Shown piece after piece: positions 32,645 through 41,674 of a stretch of DNA of 64,000 nucleotides. Position numbers and translations under genes: made by a program. Positions within the stretch are counted from its first letter, which is position 1, and each line of letters starts with the position of its first letter. The stretch is from Argyresthia goedartella (Eukaryota; Arthropoda; Insecta; Lepidoptera; Argyresthiidae), in assembly GCA_949825045.1 (NCBI GenBank), contig OX463807.1, forward strand, positions 10,627,501-10,691,500. The letters are read 5' to 3'. Below the pieces are notes generated by a model. It did no database searches. It saw nothing but the letters and a program-made list of their open reading frames with translations, and had not been told where the DNA came from.

Positions 32645-34085
32645 TTTAAAATACATACATACATACATACATATGCTCACGCCTATTTCCCGGAAGAGGG
32701 GTAGGCAGAGACTAAACACCTCCACCTGCTACGATCCTGGCATACATCTCTCGCTTCCTCAACATCTATAAGTCTCTTCATGCAAGCTCGCCGGTTACGG
32801 GACCTTTTTAATTGCCCCTTCACTAACAAATCCCAGATTTCGTCTTTATCGGACCTTTTTGGGCTCCTTTCACACCCGCTTTATAGATCTGTTTCGTCAA
32901 TCTCCTTTCATTCATCCTTTCAACGTGACCAAACTATCTAAGCTGGCCTTCTTTCAAACCACAGCATTCCCTTATAACTTCATTATCCAATCTATCTTAC
33001 AATGTTACTTCACACATACTCCTCAAAGACCTCATTTCTACAGCGTTGATTTTGCTTTCACACTTCTTCTACCATACCCAACATTCGCTCCCATACATCA
33101 ATGTCGGACTCAATACTCCATTATCAATCGTCAAACGTGCCGTTTGGCTACACATCAAGGAGCGCAGTGCCCCATTGATTTTATTATCCGCACTCACTCT
33201 TCTTTCAATATCACCCTCACATTTCCCATCTCTTGAAAACATACTATCCAAGTCTTAAACCCATTCACTTGTTCCACTTGTTCATCATCAATCATAATCA
33301 CGCATCCAGTTACTTCTTCATCCTTTTCTAAAACCATGACCTTCGTTTTCGACGACCTCTGTGGCGCAGCGGTTCTGGCTCTGACTACCAAGCGAGAGGT
33401 CCCGGGTTCGATCCCCGGCTGGGGGTGAAAAAAAACAAACCCCAGGTCTTGGATGTTTATATGTGTGTAACGTCGCTGTTTCTGGTTCCCACGACACAGG
33501 GTATCCTAATGTGTGGCCAGAAGCAATGTATGTGCAAGTATGTAAATGTTTATGTTTATGTTTTATTTTACTGAAATTCACTTTCATTCCCTTCTTCTTA
33601 AATGATTCGTTCATGAGAGTTCCCATCTCCTGCAACTCACCCACTGACGACGCAAGAGTAATTTGATCATCAGCGTATAAGATATACTTGATAAGTAACT
33701 CTCCCTTTTGCATCCCACAATCACGCTCTTTCAAATAATTCAAACAACTATACATGAACATATTGAACAGCCATGGCGATGCTACAAAGCCCTGTCTCAC
33801 ACAAAGTTCCATGTTAAACCAGCCCTTGTAAGCACCGTTTATCCTGACGCATGCACTGGACTCGTCATACAAGGACTTCAGTGCACGAATCATTTGGCTG
33901 TCCACTCCATACACGGATAGTGTTTCCCACAAATCCTTCCTCACCACTTTATCATATGCCTTTTCTAAGTCTACGAAAGCGCAGTAAAGCCAAGATGCTT
34001 CTCTGTTACGCATCGTAGAGCAAAGATCTGGTCCGTACATGCCATTCCTCTTCTGAATTCCCATTGCACTTCCCAGATATTTAAA
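32645..34085 (-). pseudogene. RTE-clade LINE, 5'-truncated, split by a SINE
   Basis: On the minus strand: MACTDQIFALRCVTEKHLG, then after a frame change LYCAFVDLEKAYDKVVRKDL, VRINGAYKGWFNMELCVRQG, LIKYILYADDQITLASSVGE and MKVNFSK. A SINE at 33349-33575 intervenes. The frame resumes at TKVMVLEKDEEVTG and continues with LMYGSECWVW, INAVEMRSLRSMCEVTL, and CMKRLIDVEEARDVCQDRSR. These blocks are typical of insect RTE elements. A (TACA)n tail at 32650 marks the 3' end. It lies within the GGPPS intron between exons at 31405 and 34380. Confidence 0.88.
33349..33575 (+). mobile_element. Complete tRNA-derived SINE, copy 4, inside RTE
   Basis: The 5' part has Pol III promoter boxes: A box TGGCGCAGCGG (33362-33372) and B box GGTTCGATCCC (33405-33415). 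Next come GGTCTTGGATGTTTATATG, the CGCTGTTTCTGGTTCCCACG region and GTGGCCAGAAGCAATGTATG. It breaks the RTE frame between NFSK and TKVMVLE, so it inserted after that copy. It defines the orientation of the five minus-strand copies in this window. Confidence 0.88.
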
Positions 34086-34285
34086 ATAAACATATTTAAA
34101 CATTTATACAGGCACATACATTGCTTCTGGCCCCACACTAGAATCAGAAATAGCGCCGTCACACACATATAAACATCAAAGACCTGGGGTTTTTTTTTTC
34201 TGTCGTCCTTCCCATCCGGCATTCGAACCCGGGACCTCTCACTTGGAAAGAAACTAGAACCGTAATGCCATCTAGAGGTCGTCTT
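34086..34285 (-). mobile_element. tRNA-derived SINE, copy 5
   Basis: Has GGCACATACATTGCTTCTGG, the CAAAGACCTGGGG segment and an inverted B box in GAACCCGGGACCTCTC. It adjoins the truncated 5' end of the RTE copy. Confidence 0.82.
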
Positions 34286-34379
34286 TTGCCAGCCATTACC
34301 GCGAGGCATCACGATTTTGAACCTTATGCCATGGTAATAAAATTCAAAACCTTTAACAGAAAACGTGCTTAGATCTCAC

Positions 34380-34524
34380 CATCGGGTCTCCTAGTTTCAA
34401 GGTCTTCTCCAACGCCACGAACATGACGTAATTGGCGGCGTTGATGGTGCTCGCCACGCCATAGATAGAGTGCGCCACGGGGATCCCGCGACGAAGGATC
34501 GAGTTGTCTTGGATGTCATCGATT
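34380..34524 (-). CDS. GGPPS: GGPPS internal exon with first aspartate-rich motif
   Basis: The minus strand reads [55 protein letters not shown] is the DDxxD first aspartate-rich motif and RRG-PVAHS-YG-ST-NAANYV is strongly conserved in GGPPS. The acceptor (TATCTCAACAG|A) supplies the last base of the preceding codon, so at least one more coding exon lies upstream (higher coordinate). The donor ATG|GTGAGA leaves phase 0. Length 145 nt. With the other exons this gives about 235 residues, the expected length from this motif to the C-terminus. Confidence 0.96.
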
Positions 34525-34605
34525 CTGTTGAGATATGACGATACTTCGTTATGCTATATTTGGCATACGTCGGCACAAAGGCACACTGCTTCGACACTAA
34601 TGCTC

Positions 34606-34751
34606 ATAACATAACGTTTACATATAGGCACATACATTGCTTCTGGCCCCACACTAGGATACCCTTTTTTTTTCTTCGTCCCCAGCCGCGATTCGAACCC
34701 GGGACCTCTCGCTTGGAAAGCACAGCTTCGCAAGAGAGAGGTCGTCAAAAT
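34606..34751 (-). mobile_element. tRNA-derived SINE, copy 6 (short)
   Basis: GGCACATACATTGCTTCTGG and CCCACACTAGGATACCC are followed directly by the CCCAGCCGCGATTCGAACCC promoter end, so the middle is deleted. It lies about 80 bp upstream of a GGPPS exon. Confidence 0.82.
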
Positions 34752-35225
34752 GTGTCTGGCGCTGTCACTTCCCAAGCGGGAGACAGGGTAGCTATTTGAG
34801 AGTCCATCAAACTGAGTTGTTGGTTGTGCCCCCTGTGTGGTGTGATGCTGATTCAGTAAAGTCTTAAGCTTTGTAACAAAAAAGGCCTGAGTTTTTTCCT
34901 TATAATTTGTTTTTCACATGCACATAGTAGATATTGAGATATTTTATATACAATACAAATACAAAATATTTATTCAATACAAAATATTTATTCATCCAAA
35001 CAATGCTTACATCTAAAAATACACTTTTGCTGGGATCCCCTTTTAAGTATGAAATACCTGTGCCTGGGAATCCCGCTCTTCCACAGCTTATCATCAGTTG
35101 AACAAATTGCTAAAAATTAATTTATAAGTTAGTTTAAATCTAACATGCTGGTGTGTTAGTGTGCGAGGGTGTGTGTGTGTATGTGTGTGAGAGAGAGAGG
35201 GTATGTGAAGGTGTGTTTGAATGGT

Positions 35226-35664
35226 TCAGTTTTTATCTATGTATGCGTGTTGCATTATTAGTTCCGTTTTATCGTAATCCTGTTTTAGGAGCCATTTATA
35301 CAGTGTCTTCTTACACTCATACTTTGACAGAGGATAAATCTCTAAGTATCGATTTATTTTATTATACAGATTAGATATACTTTCAAACTGGCGACTAGCG
35401 AAACATGTGTACACACGGTTTGCCCTAATAACTACACCATTTCTTCTTTTATACATGATTTTTGGGTCATATACCAAAAGTTTTATGTTTTCTTAGAACT
35501 ATTGCTAAGATGTATAGTTTTCTGATTGTAAGTAATTGGCAGGTTTCATATAATTCACCTGTAGGAAATAAACGAGGTTTGAAAAACATGACCTTCAGCA
35601 AACAACGTTGTGCTCTCTCAGCCTCCAAGAACTTAGATTTAGTGGCTCCTCCACACAAATACAA
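35226..35664 (-). pseudogene. Outer LINE, C-terminal ORF2 region
   Basis: Reads YLCGGATKSKFLEAERAQRC, LFPTGELYETCQLLTIRKLY and RRNGVVIRANRVYTCFASRQ, the post-RT region of this LINE family (the ERAQR-LLK segment). It is out of frame with the RT at 35739-36125. Confidence 0.7.
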
Positions 35665-35738
35665 TAATTTATTACAGATTCAACTAATAATGTGAATATC
35701 TGAGAAAGTAGTGGTATCGGTAAAATGTGTCTCAGTTT

Positions 35739-37035
35739 TTAAAAAATCCATGTAAACTTTCTAATGCGGCTATTAACGAAATCAATTTGGCCATGCCACG
35801 ACAGTCTATGATCTATTACAATGCCTAGAATCTTTGCAGACGTTACTTTGTTTATACAGGGACAGGGACATGGTACATTTTTTGCATTACTGCATGTGTG
35901 TATTTTGATTCTAAAATCTGCATCTGGTTGTGTCCGTTCATAGATGGTGTAGCATATATAATTGGTCTTCTGAGTGATCAGTGTAAGTAGGTTTTTCGAC
36001 AGCCATGCAGCAGTTTTTGATAGTTGCCACTCCGCTTTTGCAGAAATTTCCTGCCATGTTTTACCCGTGAAGGCTATCGCAGTATCATCTGCATAAGATA
36101 CCGATTGAGCATCACCGATTTTCATTTCACAAGTCGTTAATGTATATTAAGAACAAAGTGGGCCCCAAAATACTGCCTTGCTGTTGCCTACACCGTACGT
36201 AACACTGACAGCATCACTGAAATGTTCGCCAATCTTAACACGTTATTTACGGTAGTAGTAGTCCTTAAGTAGTCTTTGAACAGAGCAAGCGGAATATTTC
36301 TGATTCCAATATTTTCCAGTTTACGTAGGAGGATGGGGATAGAAACGGTATCGAATGCCTTCTTTAATTCTAGAAAAACTGCTAGGCACTTGTTACCACG
36401 ATCTAGTTGTTTGACTATATGGGAACTTACTGCTGTGACAGCATCTTCTGTTGACCTACCACTCCTGAAACCATATTGGTTGTCTGACAGCAGTTTGAAC
36501 TTCTATTCTTCTGTGTTTCTAAAAATTTGGAAATAGTTGGGAGGACCGATATCGGCCTGTAATTATTCATGTCGCCTCTGTCAGCAGCCTTCCAAACCGG
36601 GGTCACAATAGCTTGTTTGAGGGGCGATGGGAAGATTCCCTTAGTGGAACAGAGGTTTGCTATGTGGCAGATGATGGGTGCCAGAACTTTTTTTGCAGAT
36701 TTAACAAAATTTGATGTAATATTGTGTATGTCAGCAGTAGAGAAATTCACTGTATTTTGGTTCGGTTTAATGTTTTCAGAGTAGTTTTCCAAGTATGGGA
36801 TTTTTTTATTTGAGTTTAGCCAACATTCTGTCAATATTATGATATCTGGATTAAATTTTAGCTGAGCCAGGGTAATGTCATCAATATTACTGTATACGGT
36901 CCTGATATTTTGCGAGATGATAGTTAGGTTTTTATTGTTATCATTTATGTATTTTGAGAGGTCCTCAATATCACATTTCATAGAGCATACGATATCTGTG
37001 GTGTCAACATCATTTAATGCCAAAAGGGTATTCAT
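35739..37035 (-). pseudogene. Outer LINE endonuclease remnant fused to RT
   Basis: The frame starts MNTLLALNDVDTTDIVC and gives an endonuclease N-terminus (NLTIISQNIRTVYSNIDDI, IIILTECWL). It then jumps directly to the RT entry (VKSAKKVLAPIICHIANLCS, IVTPVWKAADRGDMNNYRPI, SVLPTISKF), so most of the endonuclease is deleted without closing the frame. After frame changes, the VSYADDTAIAF catalytic block and LGIVIDHRLSWHGQI follow at 35739-36125. Non-functional. Confidence 0.83.
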
Positions 37036-37318
37036 TATAGGGAACTGCTGTAAGTCTGCAGGTGCAATCTAGTAGGTACATGGTGTTGTTATAATATCTA
37101 CATAGACACATTTGAAACGGAGCTGTATGTGTAACAGATTTTTATAAGAACGCATTCGTAAGTACTGGGTGATTATTTATTTGTGTGAAGTTTGTATATG
37201 TGTGCTTGTGATTGTTGTAGTTTTAAGTATTTTTAGTTATATTATAGAAATTTATTGCAAGGTAAATATGAAAGATAGGCATAAGTTTATGGGCGACATT
37301 GTCTTGAAAAGTCAGAAG

Positions 37319-37829
37319 TCATGCTTGGTGTAGGAGCTGTTGCGCCTGGGCTTCGGATGTCAGTTGTATAGAAGGACAGTTTTCTTCTTTTCTTATATAC
37401 ACCTTTTCGTAGGCTGTCCAACAGAATTTGAGCTTCTTGGATTTCACGAGGTCTGGTCCTAGAAAGTGCAAGCGCGATCCTTTCGCAGTTAGTTGCTCCG
37501 ATATAAATATGGGACTATCCTCAGCTTTTCGCAAGCCCAAGTGTTTTGTACAGAGCTTTGATTTGTGTTTGATATTGAAAGTCTTGCTCAGCTTCAGCAT
37601 TTCATTCTTTTTGAGAGTAGACGAAGTTTCCACAATAATTGGAGTGTTTCGGCTTCCTTCTTTCCGCCCACGCACTCTGTAGATGTCTTTGATATCTTCT
37701 TTCTCCAGGTCACTTCCAATGCTTTTCGATAGGCAAATAACAATCTGGATGAGATCTTCTTTGTTTTCATTTTCCCGCTTCGGTACATTCTTCATCTCAA
37801 AATTTCCTTTTCCGCTGCTCAACTCTCAA
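37319..37829 (-). pseudogene. Outer LINE ORF1, baculovirus FP25K-like domain
   Basis: Reads FEMKNVPKRENENKEDLIQI, DIKDIYRVRGRKEG, NTPIIVETSSTLKKNEML and LKFCWTAYEKVYIRKEENCP. This is the FP25K-like RNA-binding domain (Pfam Baculo_FP) that occurs in ORF1 of many lepidopteran LINEs; the baculovirus gene is a relative. Its upstream half is 7.4 kb away at 45200-45642 because of the nested insertion. This segment itself is open. Confidence 0.82.
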
Positions 37830-37918
37830 ACAGTCTCGTGCGCGCACTCGTTATCACTGGTCGATACGTCAGTATTTATTTGTTGTTATTCTGAAAATAA
37901 GAGGCCATAGCCTCTCAG

Positions 37919-39173
37919 GTGCTAAAATGCAGAACCTGCAACATTGTTATCAACGAACTACTAGCTTTCGTGCAAAATAAAGTGGATGTAATCGTGGAAG
38001 AATCATTAGTGCAAATATGTGTAACGGCTTTTTCGGACGATGATATCGAAAAAGCTAAAAGTCTACTGTTTGAGTCCATCTCTAAGCAGAAGACTACAAG
38101 AAGACGTGTGGGGAAGACTCAACGCAATCTTGATGACATCATCTGCCTCATTAAAGAGACCAACCCTGAAGAAATGCCGATCTTCGTGGCCAGGGACCTC
38201 CACAAACTCCTACCGGTCACCTTTGACCACTTAGACGTCACTAGACTACTGAAAGACATAGTCGTGATTCAAAGAGACCTTGGTATCATGCAGCAGAAAC
38301 AAGCAGCGGCTGTGGAGACCGAGTTTGTAACAATTGACCAGTTCAAACAACTGAAGTCCGAACTTGATGAGGTGAAACGAGATCGTCAGTGTGTTATTTC
38401 GAATGTAAACACTAAGAGAGGTGCCTACTGTCTAGATGATTCTTTCCACCCTAATAGTGGCCCGATGGGGTTCCTCACACTGTCAGATACTCAACAGCAT
38501 TGCACATGGAGGGTATGCCAGAGAAAAAGTATTCGCAAACCACTGAGGCGCCCCGACTTTCGTCTCTCTCTTACGCAGGAGCGATGTCTGGGACAGCTTA
38601 TTCAGTCGACGAAAACGGGTTCTGTAGTCGAGATTGCCGCGCGCGTGGAGGCCCAGGAATGTACCGTGGTTTCGAATACGCAGCGCTCAGAGATGTCGCC
38701 ACTAGTCGCAAATGAGGCCCAACCACGGTCTCAACACACATCAAATGTTACAGACAATATCGAAGAAGTGCAATCTCTAAAAGACGGTTGGATAACCGTA
38801 GAGAAGCGGAAATCTAAATCTCGCTTTGTTGGAAGGAAAGGACGAGCTCCAGTTGAATCGACATGTAAATTCCGAGCCGCGTCTCCTAAAATACGACTAT
38901 TTATTTATAACGTCTCTCTAGAGGCCACAGAGTTGGATGTCACTAAGTACATAAAGGAAAAAACCGAGATTCTGGTGTCACCTGCACTTGTAGGTACAAA
39001 AGAGGAAAAAAAATACAATTCTTATAAAATATATGTCCCCAAAACACAAGCTACCGGTATTTTTCAATGATGAGTTACCCGACGGAATATTTTTCCGTCG
39101 ATATTTCATGTTTAGTCGCACTGGCAATAAAGACGCTGAAAAACCTTCTATCTCAAATCATGATGATAAGTAA
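37919..39173 (+). pseudogene. Middle LINE ORF1
   Basis: Starts MLKCRTCNIVINELLAFVQN, continues TRRRVGKTQRNLDDIICLIK, PIFVARDLHKLLPVTFDHLD, VTRLLKDIVVIQRDLG, a coiled-coil-like segment (FKQLKSELDEVKRD) and a C-terminal region IRLFIYNVSLEATELDVTKY. Between about 38500 and 38620 the natural reading moves to another frame (EAPRLSSLSYAGAMSG) and returns, two compensating indels. An extra A near 39045 shifts the end, so that LPVFFNDELPDGIFFRRYF is read in another frame to a TAA near 39173. The ORF1 class is familiar from lepidopteran LINEs; the nucleic-acid-binding role is inferred. Confidence 0.78.
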
Positions 39174-39189
39174 GGTAGTAATGTATAGT

Positions 39190-39970
39190 TAAATTGTGTA
39201 AAAACGCAGAAATCATTGCTCTGTCAGAAACTTGGCTTATGTCACACGACCTGCCGTTGCTGGGAACCCTGGACCCAGACTTCGCATTCACTGGTAAATG
39301 TGCAGTAGACTCCACCGTTATATTACGCGGAAGGCCATACGGAGGGGTTGCCCTGCTTTGAAGAAAAAGTGTTTATCAACAAGTGTCGGTGATAGCATGC
39401 AATAGTACTCGCCTATCAGCAATAAGAGTAGATGTGAGATCGGTCACTATTGATTTTCTCAGTATACATGCCAACCGACTGTACCCTCAACTTAACTGAG
39501 TTTACGGAGCGTTTAAGTGAGATAAATGCAGTAATTGAGAGTTGTAATGTGGACTCAGTGTTTATGCTGGGGGACTACAATGCACATCCGGGTGAACAGT
39601 TCTTTAGGAGCTTACTAGTTTCTCAGATGAACAGGAATGGATATGTGTACATTATGAACTACTTCCGACCGACAGCTACTCATATGTTAGTGCAGCGCAT
39701 GGATGTAGCAGATGGCTAGAACACTGTTTAGTGACCCGTGCCGCGAGACAAACGGTGATAGACGCTAAGGTTCTCTATGGGGTTTACTGGTCGGATCATA
39801 TTCCATTTGTGATGGTATGTAATATTAATAATATTAAATTAAGATCATCTGATGATAGCATGATGATTAATAAAGTAACATGGGGTGAAAGGGACCAATT
39901 GCAATTGGAAAAATATAGAGAAATATGTAACCTAAAATTAAGAGACATCTGACACCTCCTATGGAGCACT
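39190..39970 (+). pseudogene. Middle LINE endonuclease domain
   Basis: Pieces IIALSETWLMSHDLPLLG, RGRPYGGVALL, IYMPTDCTLNLTEFTE, FMLGDYNAHPGEQFF (GDYN motif) and GVYWSDHIPFVMV (SDH motif) give the APE-type endonuclease in order. Several stops and frame changes are present. It ends at KLRDI, where the inverted segment is inserted. Confidence 0.8.
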
Positions 39971-40288
39971 GTACCCTGGTGCTGCTGAGCTCCCCTATCA
40001 ACTCGTTCATGTACAAATTAAAGAGCGACGGTAAGGTTAACCCTCCCTGCCTTACCCCGCACTCCAGCCTGTACACATCGGAAAGGGTGCTTGCCCATCT
40101 TACATTATTAGTTTGGTTTTCATACCAAAATTGAAAAAATGGACCTCAATTCACGTTGGAGATGAGTTTCACCTTTTAGTTTTTTCCATAGAACATTATA
40201 ATTAACTAGGTCAAACGCCTTTGATAGGTCGAGGAAACAAGCATAGACCGGTGTTTTTCGGCATCATCTGCTTTTAAAAAGAGACATC
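39940..40288 (-). repeat. Inverted self-copy of RT segment with 10-bp direct repeats
   Basis: 39950-40262 is the reverse complement of 41256-41568 (313 bp, nearly identical) from the same element's RT. The insert is flanked by AAGAGACATC on both sides (39940-39949 and 40279-40288). If it is removed with one repeat, the protein reads KLRDI-DFPYEF without a break. This looks like insertion of an antisense RT fragment with target duplication. Confidence 0.9.
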
Positions 40289-41670
40289 GACTTTCCATAT
40301 GAATTTACTGAATGTTGTGATAAAATGTGTTTAAATAAGGAACATAAAAATATAATTGATAAACTTTATAATAGTATAGTTTCCATTCTATCAGAGACTG
40401 CAATATGTAATTACAATGATAAAGTTAAAAAGGTATGCAAAGGTAAAATATATTATAGGATGGAATAAACATGTGAGCGAGGCACATAGGGAGGCGAGAC
40501 TTGGATTTCAGATGTGGAATGCACATGGTAGACTAACGTCGGGGGAAGTTTATGAGCTTATATCAGATACACGTAGATTGTTGAAAAATAAAATAAAATG
40601 GTGTCAAAAACATAAAGAACAAATAAAGATGGATATTTTGGCAAATCATCATCGATCAATTTTTTTTAGTAATTTCTGGTAAAAAACCAATAAACTGAAT
40701 CCAAGGCACGCCACACCGGTGAGTGTCAATGGATTAAACGATAAATAGGATATAGCAGACATGTTCATGAATCACTTCCGAGTGGAGTCTAAATTGGTCA
40801 CAGATGAGTACGTGGGGCTCGATGCTGACCATCCTTCTCCTATGGACCCCCCTGTGCGAGTATCAGCTGCGGAGTTGACTAAAACTATCCGTCACATGAT
40901 CAGAGGCAAGTCGCCGGGGCATGATGGACTCAGTATAGAGCATCTACAATATGCAGGTATACATCTTCCCAGGGTGCTGTCACTGTTATATACTTTTTAT
41001 ATAGGGCAGTCTTACCAGACCTGATGAAAACTATTGTTGTACCAATTATTAAAAATAAAATTGGGGACGCTTCAGATAAAAGTAATTACAGACCAATCTC
41101 ACTTGCAACTATTATAGCAAAGGTTCTGGACAACATATTAGACAAACAGCTTAGGAAATATTTTAATGTGAATGATTGCCAATTTGGATTTCGATCGGGA
41201 CTATCAACTGAGTCAGCTGTTTTATGCCTGAAAAATACTGTAAAATATTATACTAGCCGAAAAACACCGGTCTATGCTTGTTTCCTCGACCTATCAAAGG
41301 CGTTTGACCTAGTTAATTATAATGTTCTATGGAAAAAACTAAAAGGTGAAACTCATCTCCAACGTGAATTGAGGTCCATTTTTTCAATTTTGGTATGAAA
41401 ACCAAACTAATAATGTAAGATGGGCAAGCACCCTTTCCGATGTGTACAGGCTGGAGTGCGGGGTAAGGCAGGGAGGGTTAACCTTACCGTCGCTCTTTAA
41501 TTTGTACATGAACGAGTTGATAGGGGAGCTCAGCAGCACCAGGGTACAGTGCTCCATAGGAGGTGTCAGTATGAACAACATCAGCTATGCTGACGACATG
41601 TTGCTGCTGACCCCCTCGATTAGTGCTATGAGGATCCTGCTGAGGAATGTGAGGAAGAGGAGCGTCACAA
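40289..41670 (+). pseudogene. Middle LINE reverse transcriptase, N-terminal part
   Basis: Blocks in order: linker DFPYEFTECCDKMC, KYIIGWNKHVSEAHREARLG, PPVRVSAAELTKTIRHMIRG, KSPGHDGLSIEHLQYA, IVVPIIKNKIGDASDKSNYR, PISLATIIAKVLDNILDKQL, FGFRSGLSTESAV, ACFLDLSKAFDLVNYNVL, CGVRQGGLTLPSLFNLYMNE and NNISYADDMLLLTP. The YADD box is intact. Frameshifts occur near 41025 and 41395. The sequence is cut by the nested LINE shortly after 41650. Confidence 0.85.
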
Positions 41671-41674
41671 TAAA

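Noticed and set aside
33349..33420. Genuine tRNA gene
   Set aside because: A and B boxes are present, but no acceptor stem or anticodon arm pairing is visible and the sequence continues into a SINE body.
39080..39100. Hairpin CGACGGAA...TTCCGTCG as another template-switch palindrome
   Set aside because: Both arms are native ORF1 coding sequence (DGIFFRRYF) in a shifted frame, so it needs no special origin.
39867..40076. Separate minus-strand RT gene
   Set aside because: It is the inverted self-copy of 41256-41568 and not an independent gene.
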